Position numbers and translations under genes: made by a program. Below are positions 1 through 5,951 of a stretch of DNA of 7,992 nt, piece after piece. This DNA is from JAAZCI01 sp046462535 (GTDB lineage Bacteria; Pseudomonadota; Gammaproteobacteria; Cardiobacteriales; Wohlfahrtiimonadaceae). The DNA lies in NCBI GenBank assembly GCA_046462535.1, contig JBKGVF010000014.1, positions 1 through 7,992 on the forward strand, read 5' to 3'. How positions within the stretch are numbered: the first letter of the stretch is position 1; each line of letters begins with the position of its first letter. The notes beneath the pieces are model-generated. The model was given only the letters and a program-made list of their open reading frames with translations, searched no databases and was not told the origin of the DNA.

Positions 1-1067
1 GAGTTCTCGGCAAGAGTGGGGATATCTTCCTCTTTAACATTTAGAGCCGTTAAGTTTTCAGGGATACCAACATCTTTTGCAAGCTCTCGAATCGCCGCAA
101 TACACGCTTTTCCACCCTCTTCATCACTCATACCACTTACATCAACCCCCATCGCTGCAGCCACATCTTTTAAGCGAGCTGCACTCTTGCTCAAGTTATA
201 CTCCTGAACATGGGGCAGAAGAACCGCATTACAGACGCCGTGAGGAAGATCGTAAAAACCACCTAATTGGTGCGCCATAGCGTGAACATATCCTAATGAG
301 GCGTTATTAAAGGCCATCCCCCCTAAGAATTGGGCATAAGCCATCTGCTCACGCGCCTCTTTATCTTCCCCATTCTCTACCGCTCGACGCAGATATTGTG
401 AAATAATCGTTACCGCTTTTAAGGCACACGCATCGGTAATAGGGGTCGCTGCGGTAGAGACATACGCCTCCACTGCGTGCGTTAATGCATCCATACCTGT
501 AGCAGCTGTTAATCCTTTAGGCATCCCCATCATTAAGTTAGGATCATTCACTGAGAGAATAGGGGTGGTGTTTTTATCCACAATCGCCATCTTAATTTGG
601 CGCTCTTCATCAGTGATGATACAGAAACGGGTCATCTCACTTGCTGTGCCTGCCGTAGTATTGATCGCTACCAGAGGTAGTTGAGGATTTTTCGACTGAT
701 CAAGCCCCTCAAACTGGCTAATATCATCCCCATTTGTAGCACAGAGCGCGATCCCTTTTGCACAGTCGTGGGGCGATCCTCCCCCTAATGAAATGACAAA
801 GTCACACTCATTCTCTTTAAGGAGTGCTAAACCTTCATTAACATTGGTGACGGTAGGATTGGGTTTTGTTCCGGAATAGATCGTAGCGGCAATACCCTCT
901 TTATCAAGAAGAGCGACAACCTTATCAGCCATTCCCGATTCTGCTAAAAATGTATCTGTAACAATTAATGCATGTTTAAAATGGTAATTAGGGAGGGTTT
1001 TTATAGCATCTTCTAACGCATTTTCACCCATTATATTTACAGCAGGAATATAGAATGTTGTACTCAT
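1..1067 (-). CDS. Iron-containing alcohol dehydrogenase, C-terminus cut by window edge
   Basis: This is a group III (Fe-ADH) alcohol dehydrogenase, a cytosolic enzyme that interconverts alcohols and aldehydes with NAD(H). The window holds the first 355 codons; family members of the YiaY/Zymomonas AdhB type have about 383, so roughly 28 residues are missing. Visible motifs are the nucleotide-binding stretch GGGSPHDCAKG at residues 95-105, GMDALTHAVEAY at 191-202, and GYVHAMAHQLGG at 259-270. The predicted metal ligands are D193, H197, H262 and H276, with the 4- and 14-residue spacings found in E. coli FucO. The ATG at 1067 is supported by an AAGGAG Shine-Dalgarno just upstream. The gene has its own near-consensus -10 box and a leader hairpin. 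The substrate cannot be told from sequence; ethanol or a similar short alcohol is plausible for this subfamily. No missing catalytic residue is seen. Confidence 0.95.
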   Translation of the reverse strand, partial: MSTTFYIPAVNIMGENALEDAIKTLPNYHFKHALIVTDTFLAESGMADKVVALLDKEGIAATIYSGTKPNPTVTNVNEGLALLKENECDFVISLGGGSPHDCAKGIALCATNGDDISQFEGLDQSKNPQLPLVAINTTAGTASEMTRFCIITDEERQIKMAIVDKNTTPILSVNDPNLMMGMPKGLTAATGMDALTHAVEAYVSTAATPITDACALKAVTIISQYLRRAVENGEDKEAREQMAYAQFLGGMAFNNASLGYVHAMAHQLGGFYDLPHGVCNAVLLPHVQEYNLSKSAARLKDVAAAMGVDVSGMSDEEGGKACIAAIRELAKDVGIPENLTALNVKEEDIPTLAEN

Positions 1068-1102
1068 ACTCTTCTCCTTATAGGAAGTTAGATAAAGATC
1101 CT

Positions 1103-1132
1103 AATGGAACAATCTAAAGAGATCGCTCCATT
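1103..1132 (-). promoter_or_regulatory. 5'-leader hairpin of the alcohol dehydrogenase mRNA
   Basis: On the minus strand a 13-base stem (AATGGAGCGATCT with AGATTGTTCCATT, two G-U pairs) closes a 4-base CTTT loop. It lies about 7 bases after the predicted transcription start and 35 bases before the ATG. No U-run follows, so it is not an obvious terminator. It could stabilise the 5' end, act as a DNA operator, or be a protein-binding RNA element. Confidence 0.6.
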
Positions 1133-1145
1133 AATACTTACACTT

Positions 1146-1151
1146 ATTATA
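1146..1151 (-). promoter_or_regulatory. -10 box (TATAAT) of the alcohol dehydrogenase promoter
   Basis: The minus strand reads a perfect TATAAT about 80 bases upstream of the start codon. No good -35 hexamer is found at 16-18 bases, which would fit an activator-dependent promoter. The discriminator after the -10 is AT-rich (AAGTG), unlike the GC-rich ones of the plus-strand promoters in this window. The rest of the 270-base gap (1068-1337) holds the leader hairpin and the terminator of the next gene; no other gene is seen in it. Confidence 0.55.
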
Positions 1152-1251
1152 ACTAATTAAAGTTATGGCTGAGGATTATTCCCTGCTGATATGATCCTTC
1201 TCAATTATTTATAGCTCATATTAAATCAATAACTTATATTAATCGAGACCC

Positions 1252-1276
1252 AAAAAAATAGGGGTGCTCTCCCCCT
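1252..1276 (-). terminator. Rho-independent terminator of the DUF5713-like gene
   Basis: On the minus strand a GC stem (AGGGG with CCCCT, 7-base loop) is followed by A and a run of seven T. It lies about 60 bases after the stop of the 114-residue protein. The stem is short but GC-only apart from one pair, and the T-run is strong. Confidence 0.75.
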
Positions 1277-1337
1277 TATATCCTTCTCTACTTTTAGATA
1301 TCGCTCTATAAGAAACAGCTCTATTAAGATGAGTAAA

Positions 1338-1682
1338 TCAGAATGTGAGCGGCTCTTCTCTACGCCAAAGGCGCAATGCCTCCTCTAATTTTAAGGGAAG
1401 ATGGTAGTGCGCTAAGATCTGCTCTACTGTACGGAGTATCGACTCCTGTGCAAAGAGCTCTAATGCACTTTTGTGGGAGATAAAATCCTCTTGAAGATGA
1501 TTAATCTCTGTTGTCATGCGATCAAACATCTTCTGGATAATAAAGGGCTCTCGCTCCCCCTCTTCAAGAGCTTCAACAACTGCCTCAATCTCCTCCCGTA
1601 CTCGATCCACCAAAAAGGTGGGGTAAAACTCATCCCGATACATTTCAGGAAGATAGTAGATAGCTTCATTCATCTGTTCCAT
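1338..1682 (-). CDS. DUF5713-like small protein
   Basis: This is a 114-residue acidic, mostly helical, soluble protein without signal peptide or membrane segment. The N-terminal part, LPEMYRDEFYPTFLVDRV (residues 11-28), resembles the conserved start of the DUF5713 family, where a Met-Tyr-x-Asp element is followed by a Tyr/Phe-Pro and then Leu-Val-Asp; length also fits. The function of that family is unknown. The start at 1682 is favoured over the internal ATG at 1673 because an AAGGAG site (1690-1695) sits 7 bases before it. The gene is divergent from the YhiN/RdsA-like gene with about 139 bases between them and ends in its own terminator, so it appears monocistronic. The family assignment rests on motif recall, not a search. 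Confidence 0.8.
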   Translation of the reverse strand: MEQMNEAIYYLPEMYRDEFYPTFLVDRVREEIEAVVEALEEGEREPFIIQKMFDRMTTEINHLQEDFISHKSALELFAQESILRTVEQILAHYHLPLKLEEALRLWRREEPLTF

Positions 1683-1749
1683 AATTAAACTCCTTTTTCT
1701 TTTCTCTTCGTAATCGTTAATTTTCCCTTAATACAATAGATGGGTTTTG

Positions 1750-1804
1750 TAACAGTGGAATAACATCTAGTAGATAGGTGCGTTATAATGCGCCTCAACT
1801 GTTA
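1750..1804. promoter_or_regulatory. Inverted-repeat pair flanking the yhiN/rdsA-like promoter
   Basis: TAACAGTGGA (1750-1759) and TCAACTGTTA (1795-1804) form a 10-base inverted repeat with one mismatch, centres 45 bp apart, enclosing the -35 and -10 elements. An 11-bp perfect palindrome, ATCTAGTAGAT (1765-1775), lies between. The arrangement is operator-like; no regulator is identified. Confidence 0.4.
1760..1789 (+). promoter_or_regulatory. Promoter of the yhiN/rdsA-like gene
   Basis: The -10 TATAAT at 1784-1789 is perfect. A candidate -35, ATAACA (1760-1765, 4 of 6 matches to TTGACA), sits 18 bases upstream. The -10 lies inside a 20-base imperfect palindrome (AGGTGCG, 1776-1782, against TGCGCCT, 1789-1795). 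The discriminator GCGCC resembles that of stringently controlled rRNA promoters. Transcription would start near 1796, about 26 bases before the ATG. Confidence 0.6.
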
Positions 1805-1821
1805 AATAGAGGGGGATTAGG

Positions 1822-3075
1822 ATGCCAAGAGAGTATGAGCTCATCATTATTGGAGCAGGGGCGGCGGGCATGATGGCTGCAGCAAAAGCAGGAGCTGCAG
1901 GTTTCTCTGTTCTGCTGATTGATCACGCTGATAAAATTGGCGAGAAGATTCGGATCTCAGGTGGTGGCTTCTGTAACTTTACCAATCTCAATATTGATGG
2001 TTTTGATGCCTCCCCCTACTACATCTCCGAAAACCCCCGATTTGTTCGCTACGCACTCTCTAACTATACTGCTACCGATTTTATATCGCTCGTAGAAAAG
2101 CATCAGATTCCCTATACGGAGAAGCATCGAGGACAGATTTTTTGTGATCGATCTAAGGGGGCATCTGCAAAAGATATTATCGCCATGCTCATAAGAGAGT
2201 GTGAGATCGGAAAAGTAACATGGAAAACAGGATGCTCGGTAACAAAAATTATCCCCCCTTCCTCTAGTGAGGAGCCCTTTACCCTTAACACCTCTTGTGG
2301 CACCGTTAAGGGACTTCGCTTAGTTATCGCAACTGGGGGATTAGCCATTCCAAAAATTGGCGCAAGTGATTTTGGTTACCGTGTTGCAAAACAATTTGGG
2401 CATACCATTATTGAGACTCGCCCAGCTCTAGTGCCACTCCATTTTGATTTTTGGCAGCAGGATAACTTTACAAGTCTAGCGGGGATAACCCTTCCCGTAA
2501 CCGTATCAACAAAGGTGAAGCGAAAAACCATCTCGTTTGATGAGGATCTTCTCTTTCGCCATCGAGGATTATCAGGGCCAGCCATATTGCAGATCTCAAG
2601 TTATCAAATTCCTGGTGAGCCAATCACTCTTAATCTTCTCCCTAATATGGCACTAGGGAAACATCTAACTAAAGAGAAGATTGGAAAGCGTATTCAACTT
2701 GATACTGCATTAGCCACCTTAGCACCTACTCTACCCAAACGGCTTATTGAGTTTTGGCTCAACCGTTCCCCTTATACCCCATATGCAAAACACCCTTGGG
2801 CCGATATACCCGATAAACTATTGCAGCAATTGGGGGACTCCCTTAATCAGTGGAGCATAACCCCATCAGGAACAGATGGGCATCGCGTTGCTGAGGCCAC
2901 CCGTGGTGGTGTTAACACTCGAGAGATCAATCCCCGTACAATGGAGAGCAATCTTCAACCAAACCTCTACTTTATTGGTGAGGTGCTTGATGTGGTCGGT
3001 TGGTTAGGTGGATATAACTTTCAGTGGGCGTGGGGCTCTGCGCATTGTTTGGTGGAGGGGATAAAAAGAGAATAA
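1822..3075 (+). CDS. rdsA: HI0933/YhiN (BaiN/RdsA) family NAD(P)/FAD-dependent oxidoreductase
   Basis: This 417-residue flavoprotein is near the usual 390-420 of the HI0933-like family. It shows an N-terminal FAD Rossmann motif GAGAAG (11-16), the signature SGGGFCNFTN (46-55), the second nucleotide-binding element ATGGLAIPKIGASDFG (170-185), LLFRHRGLSGPA (243-254), and the C-terminal FAD-closing block GEVLDVVGWLGGYNFQWAWG (386-405). E. coli YhiN has been reported as RdsA, the flavoenzyme that makes dihydrouridine 2449 in 23S rRNA; the same role here is inferred by family and the symbol is given on that basis. One departure is F50, where homologues normally have Arg (GGGRCN). The ATG at 1822 follows a purine-rich GAGGGGG site. 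The gene is monocistronic in appearance, with a separate promoter before the next gene 77 bases on. Confidence 0.93.
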   Translation: MPREYELIIIGAGAAGMMAAAKAGAAGFSVLLIDHADKIGEKIRISGGGFCNFTNLNIDGFDASPYYISENPRFVRYALSNYTATDFISLVEKHQIPYTEKHRGQIFCDRSKGASAKDIIAMLIRECEIGKVTWKTGCSVTKIIPPSSSEEPFTLNTSCGTVKGLRLVIATGGLAIPKIGASDFGYRVAKQFGHTIIETRPALVPLHFDFWQQDNFTSLAGITLPVTVSTKVKRKTISFDEDLLFRHRGLSGPAILQISSYQIPGEPITLNLLPNMALGKHLTKEKIGKRIQLDTALATLAPTLPKRLIEFWLNRSPYTPYAKHPWADIPDKLLQQLGDSLNQWSITPSGTDGHRVAEATRGGVNTREINPRTMESNLQPNLYFIGEVLDVVGWLGGYNFQWAWGSAHCLVEGIKRE

Positions 3076-3087
3076 ATCCCCACTTTA

Positions 3088-3116
3088 CTGACGTCCTGTA
3101 ACGAACCCCCTATAAT
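3088..3116 (+). promoter_or_regulatory. Promoter of the cvfB-like gene
   Basis: A perfect -10 TATAAT (3111-3116) stands 17 bases after CTGACG (3088-3093, 4 of 6 matches to TTGACA). The -10 is framed by CCCC (3107-3110) and GGGG (3117-3120), forming a GC-armed dyad. Transcription would start near 3123 with a leader of about 30 bases. Confidence 0.65.
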
Positions 3117-3152
3117 GGGGTATAAACTTCAATATGATAAAAGAAAGAGATT

Positions 3153-4034
3153 ATGACACATTTACCCCTCCCCTCCACACTTACGCTTGGGCGCTTTAAC
3201 ACCCTCACCGTTACCGACTTTAATCGACATGGCATTCTACTTGAAGGAGTCGATGGTGAAGAGGTCCTGCTACCAAAACGAGATATTCCGAAACGTAAAC
3301 CAATCGAGATCGGCGATGAGCTCACCCTCTTTCTCTATCACGATAGTAAAAATCGCCTTGTGGCAACCACTAAAAAGCCCTACGCAGAGGTAGGTGAATT
3401 TGCTGATCTGCAAGTGGTGGAGATCAATGAGGTGGGGATCTTTCTCGACTGGGGGCTACCAAAGGATGTTCTACTTCCCTATAGTGAAGAGGTAGGCACC
3501 CTTCATCTTGATGATTTTGTAATTGTTTATCTCTATCTAGATGAAGTTTCAGGACGTATTACTGCCACTGCAAAGATTGAGCAATATCTTGATCAGAGTC
3601 CAGCACCATATCAAGTCGGAGAGGCTGTTAAACTCCTAATTGCTGATCGCACTGATATGGGCTTTAAAGCAATTATTAATGATGCCCATTGGGGGTTAAT
3701 CCATAACAATGAGCTCTTTAAAGAGATCTATACTGGCGATATTGAAGAGGGGTTTGTTACAAATATTCGCCCCGATGGAAAAATCGATCTAGCACTACAA
3801 CCAAAAGGCAAAAAAGCAAAAGAGAGTTTAGAAGAGCTCATTATGCGTCGCCTCTCAGAACATGGGGGACATCTACCCTTTAGTGATAAGAGTAATCCTG
3901 CCGATATTCATAAAGTGTTTGGTGTGAGTAAAAGTAACTTTAAACGTGCTATTGGTGGACTTTTCAGAGAGCGGAAGATTATCATTCGCCCTAACGAAAT
4001 TATCTATAACCCCAATTATGTAAAGGGGCGGTAA
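3153..4034 (+). CDS. CvfB/YitL-like S1 RNA-binding protein with C-terminal winged helix
   Basis: This 293-residue cytosolic protein matches the CvfB/YitL family in length and architecture: three S1-like OB folds at about residues 10-73, 78-142 and 153-217, a short basic linker (PKGKKAK, 217-223), and a winged-helix domain from about 225 to the end. Landmarks are DGEEVLLPKRDIP (34-46), GIFLDWGLPKDVLLP (95-109) and GLIHNNELF (181-189), which read as the S1 strand-turn-strand pattern, and the winged-helix stretch FGVSKSNFKRAIGGLFRERKI (256-276 approximately). CvfB binds RNA and affects virulence regulation in Staphylococcus aureus; in proteobacteria the role is undefined. The ATG at 3153 follows an AAGAGA site at short spacing. 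The 3' end overlaps the convergent DUF1294 gene by 35 bp. The family call is strong, the biological role is inferred only as RNA binding. Confidence 0.92.
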   Translation: MTHLPLPSTLTLGRFNTLTVTDFNRHGILLEGVDGEEVLLPKRDIPKRKPIEIGDELTLFLYHDSKNRLVATTKKPYAEVGEFADLQVVEINEVGIFLDWGLPKDVLLPYSEEVGTLHLDDFVIVYLYLDEVSGRITATAKIEQYLDQSPAPYQVGEAVKLLIADRTDMGFKAIINDAHWGLIHNNELFKEIYTGDIEEGFVTNIRPDGKIDLALQPKGKKAKESLEELIMRRLSEHGGHLPFSDKSNPADIHKVFGVSKSNFKRAIGGLFRERKIIIRPNEIIYNPNYVKGR

Positions 4035-4389
4035 CACGCTCCTGACTCGGTGTAAGTAGATATTGGTGCCCCTCGGTTACTGCGTTAAAGAGCTCCTTTG
4101 GAAATAACCCCCAAATCCCTATATGAAATAGTACCATCACAATCGGCAAGATAAGAAAGCGCATCCGCTTAGCAGCACTCGTCTTATGACGATAATGCCC
4201 TCTAGCTAATAAAATACCAACACCCCCACCTAAAATTGATAAGTTAATAAATTTAGCCTCAGGCGTTCGATGCGTACTCTTTTTAATGGCTTTACGCTTA
4301 TCATGCCCCATTAAAAAGTAACTTATCAGGTTAATTAGTAGATAGTAGAGCAGAATAATCCCACTACTGATCAAGAATGATTCCATCAT
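4000..4389 (-). CDS. DUF1294 family membrane protein
   Basis: This protein of 129 residues (128 from the second Met) has three hydrophobic segments at about residues 5-27, 47-63 and 76-95. The element YYLLINLISYFLMGHDKRKA (15-34) and the later LGGGVGILLARGHYRHKTSAAK (53-74, key residues Gly-Gly-Gly, Arg-His-Lys) are characteristic of DUF1294 inner-membrane proteins, whose function is unknown. Two ATGs lie in a row; the one at 4386 is 7 bases from GAGG (4394-4397) and may be the real start, whereas 4389 is only 4 bases from it. The polar tail of about 30 residues after the last membrane segment is partly encoded opposite the end of the cvfB-like gene. The gene is 96 bases downstream of the second OsmC gene on the same strand, so co-transcription is possible. 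Confidence 0.9.
   Translation of the reverse strand: MMESFLISSGIILLYYLLINLISYFLMGHDKRKAIKKSTHRTPEAKFINLSILGGGVGILLARGHYRHKTSAAKRMRFLILPIVMVLFHIGIWGLFPKELFNAVTEGHQYLLTPSQERVTAPLHNWGYR
4025..4042 (+). other. Small hairpin holding the cvfB-like stop codon in its loop
   Basis: GGGGCG (4025-4030) can pair with CGCTCC (4037-4042, one G-U pair) around a 6-base loop GTAACA that contains the TAA stop. No T-run follows, so it is not a standard terminator. No better 3'-end signal was found for the cvfB-like gene. Confidence 0.3.
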
Positions 4390-4407
4390 CTTACCTCAAT
4401 GAGTAGA

Positions 4408-4432
4408 AGAGCCTACTATTAGGATAGGCTCT
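4408..4432 (-). terminator. Hairpin between osmC-like gene and DUF1294 gene, weak terminator or leader element
   Basis: AGAGCCTA and TAGGCTCT form a perfect 8-bp stem with a 9-base loop. It lies 53 bases after the stop of the first OsmC gene and about 11 bases before the DUF1294 Shine-Dalgarno. On the minus strand it is followed by TCTACT rather than a T-run, so termination would be weak. It could equally be a translation-controlling leader hairpin. Confidence 0.45.
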
Positions 4433-4485
4433 AACTAAATAACTTAAATTTACTAGAAAATGCAGTAACAGTGATCCGATACTCG

Positions 4486-4932
4486 CTACGACTCCAGTAT
4501 CGTGATGGTAGAACTTAATGTGGGTGTATTAATCATTGAGTCAGCAACCGGACAGGTTTTATCCACAAACGCTACCAAAGCCTCAATCTTCTCTCGCGCT
4601 GAAGGAGAGTCGATAAAATAGAGGGAACGGACATTACTCAATCCAATTTTCGCATCAGGGTTTAATCCTAAAAAACCATCGGAATCGAGCTCTCCCTCTA
4701 ACTTTACCTTTATATCTCGAAGTTCAACATCATGCGCTTTAGCATAATATTTCGCAACAATACATTTACATGCGCCAAGGGCTCCTAAAAGGGCTTCAAT
4801 TGGGGTCATTCCTTCATCACTACTACCAAAATCTTTCGGCTCATCCAGAATTATTTTATGGTGACGTGCGTTAACAGCAACCCGAAATTGATCTTCTAAT
4901 GTCGCTTCTACTGTTGTTATCTTAGTTGCCAC
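4486..4932 (-). CDS. OsmC family protein (downstream paralogue, CxC variant)
   Basis: This 148-residue OsmC/Ohr-fold protein is likely a cytosolic thiol-dependent peroxidase or a related protein. The core helix ALLGALGACKCIVAKYYAK (47-65) carries C55, and KTCPVADS (125-132) carries C127; these occupy the two redox-cysteine positions of the family. An additional cysteine, C57, makes a C-K-C motif absent from the neighbouring paralogue. It begins with GTG at 4932; AGGAG (4942-4946) lies 9 bases upstream, and a second GAGGA directly abuts the start. It is homologous over its full length to the gene at 5029-5469, with matching elements such as DEP, EGMTP and LGALGACK, so the two arose by duplication. 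The gap of 96 bases allows either co-transcription or a separate promoter; no convincing promoter was identified. Substrate (organic hydroperoxide or other) is not predictable here. Confidence 0.9.
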   Translation of the reverse strand: MATKITTVEATLEDQFRVAVNARHHKIILDEPKDFGSSDEGMTPIEALLGALGACKCIVAKYYAKAHDVELRDIKVKLEGELDSDGFLGLNPDAKIGLSNVRSLYFIDSPSAREKIEALVAFVDKTCPVADSMINTPTLSSTITILES

Positions 4933-5003
4933 TCCTCAATTCTCCTCTCTATAAAATAATGGTTCAGAAGTCACCATCATACCGCTATTCAGTCAAATGA
5001 ATG

Positions 5004-5030
5004 AGTTATGCTCAAATTATTAGCATGACT
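5004..5030. repeat. Inverted repeat overlapping the stop of the upstream osmC paralogue
   Basis: AGTTATGCT (5004-5012) and AGCATGACT (5022-5030) form a 9-bp stem with a 9-base loop; on plus-strand RNA it is complete with one U-G pair, while minus-strand RNA has one C-A mismatch. It overlaps the TAG stop at 5029-5031. It may be a weak intercistronic element between the OsmC genes. There is no T-run. Confidence 0.3.
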
Positions 5031-5469
5031 ATCTCTCTTTTCGTTTAAGTCTATAACTCATCGGTGGGGCTTCTAAGAGAGTAGCTGCAACAGGGCAATG
5101 TGCTTCAACATGAGCGATCAACGCTTCAAGCGCCTCATCTGAGGCTTCTGATTCGATATGGTAAATCGTACGGAGTTCACTAAATCCGATAGGAACATTA
5201 GGATCGCCATTATAACCTGCTGAATCAAAATCACCCTCTAATTCAATCTCGATACTATTAAAGGGGAGTTTCTGCTTCATTGCCGTTGCTTTAGCCACAA
5301 TCCCTTTACATGCCCCGAGTGCCCCTAAAAAGCCCTCTAGTGGTGTCATCCCTTCATTACCACTGATGGGAGCAGGCTCATCAAAGATCAATCTATGATC
5401 TCCTGCTTTAACACTCATTTTAAATCGCTCTTCTACAGAGACTTTTGCGCTATAGATCTTCTTACTCAC
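5029..5469 (-). CDS. OsmC family protein (upstream paralogue)
   Basis: This 146-residue member of the OsmC/Ohr superfamily is likely cytosolic. The family core GFLGALGACKGIVAK (46-60) has C54, and AHCPVAAT (123-130) has C125, the pair expected for thiol-based peroxide or redox chemistry. The order of a beta-rich N-terminal half, the cysteine helix, and a second cysteine followed by a short strand is normal. The protein ends in a basic tail, RLKRKER. It starts with GTG at 5469, with GAGG (5477-5480) 7 bases upstream. It is the first gene of a tandem pair with the OsmC gene downstream and is divergent from the Tat-signal gene, with 136 bases between starts. The two paralogues are clearly homologous yet well diverged, so the duplication is not recent. 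Confidence 0.92.
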   Translation of the reverse strand: MSKKIYSAKVSVEERFKMSVKAGDHRLIFDEPAPISGNEGMTPLEGFLGALGACKGIVAKATAMKQKLPFNSIEIELEGDFDSAGYNGDPNVPIGFSELRTIYHIESEASDEALEALIAHVEAHCPVAATLLEAPPMSYRLKRKER

Positions 5470-5515
5470 TCTTTTACCTCATTATTTATTGAAATAGAAT
5501 ATGATGAAGGGAGTA

Positions 5516-5551
5516 GGAAAGATTCTCTTTTCACTTAATAGAGCTCTTTCC
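5516..5551. repeat. Inverted repeat in the osmC/Tat-gene divergent spacer
   Basis: GGAAAGA (5516-5522) and TCTTTCC (5545-5551) are perfect complements with centres 29 bp apart. Placement between divergent genes is compatible with an operator, but arms of this length can arise by chance. Confidence 0.25.
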
Positions 5552-5577
5552 CCCTAAAATGGATAGTTATTAACGGG

Positions 5578-5583
5578 TATTAT
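5578..5583 (+). promoter_or_regulatory. Possible -10 box of the Tat-signal gene
   Basis: TATTAT (5578-5583, 5 of 6 matches to TATAAT) is framed by GGG (5575-5577) and CCC (5584-5586). No convincing -35 is seen. The implied start near 5590 would leave a very short leader before the ATG at 5606; a four-codon reading frame (ATG AGT CGA GAA TAA) begins at 5588. Confidence 0.35.
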
Positions 5584-5605
5584 CCCATGAGTCGAGAATA
5601 AATTA

Positions 5606-5815
5606 ATGAACCGTCGCGAATTTTTACAACGTTCCCTACTAATTGCTGCCGGAGGAGCTCTTGCCCTTCATACTCAAAGTACACCTTTATCGAACAACAA
5701 CCCTTCTCCACCGAGTATTACAACTGATACACAAAAGAGCGAACGCCGCGCCGACATTCGCTCTTTAGATTTTGATTCCCATGAGTTTGATTTGAGGTTT
5801 AGAAGAGGAGTATAA
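5606..5815 (+). CDS. Short Tat-signal protein, orphan or truncated
   Basis: This is a 69-residue product whose first part is a twin-arginine signal: NRREFLQ (2-8) followed by a hydrophobic stretch at 11-21. It would direct export of a folded protein by the Tat pathway. The remainder is a Ser/Thr/Pro-rich linker (about 22-43) and a charged tail, RSLDFDSHEFDLRFRRGV (52-69), matching no family I recognise. Forty-odd residues after the signal are too few for a usual Tat cargo, and the reading frame ends a few bases before AT-rich foreign sequence. The last codons include TTG, AGG, AGA and AGA, unlike the earlier ones. I infer either a small exported protein or the 5' part of a gene cut by insertion of the accessory block. 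The Shine-Dalgarno is weak (GAG, about 9 bases upstream). Confidence 0.6.
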   Translation: MNRREFLQRSLLIAAGGALALHTQSTPLSNNNPSPPSITTDTQKSERRADIRSLDFDSHEFDLRFRRGV

Positions 5816-5823
5816 GCCTTTCT

Positions 5824-5951
5824 TAATTCTTAAACTCTCTATTTTTTACGCTTTACTTCAATAACCAATCGATCAAAATCTGAAATATATTCTTGATCTT
5901 GAACAACTCTAAATTTTTCATATTCTGCATGGGTTGAGATGTAATTCTTAA
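5824..5951. repeat. 10-bp direct repeat TAATTCTTAA bracketing the RhuM-like remnant
   Basis: TAATTCTTAA occurs at 5824-5833 and again at 5942-5951, one copy just beyond the stop of the remnant and the other at its truncated 5' end. The repeat is AT-rich, so chance is possible, but the placement at both borders is notable. Confidence 0.35.

Noticed and set aside
16..280. Two short plus-strand reading frames (63 and 67 codons)
   Set aside because: They lie antisense within the alcohol dehydrogenase coding region, have no Shine-Dalgarno and resemble no protein.
1473..1688. Plus-strand 71-codon frame opposite the DUF5713-like gene
   Set aside because: The opposite strand has the recognised family motif, Shine-Dalgarno and terminator; this is its shadow.
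2112..2585. Two minus-strand frames inside the YhiN/RdsA-like gene
   Set aside because: The plus-strand frame is conserved along its whole length; these are antisense by-products.
3110..3393. A minus-strand 71-codon and a plus-strand 68-codon frame near the start of the cvfB-like gene
   Set aside because: Both overlap the clearly coding S1-domain frame and carry no motif or ribosome site.
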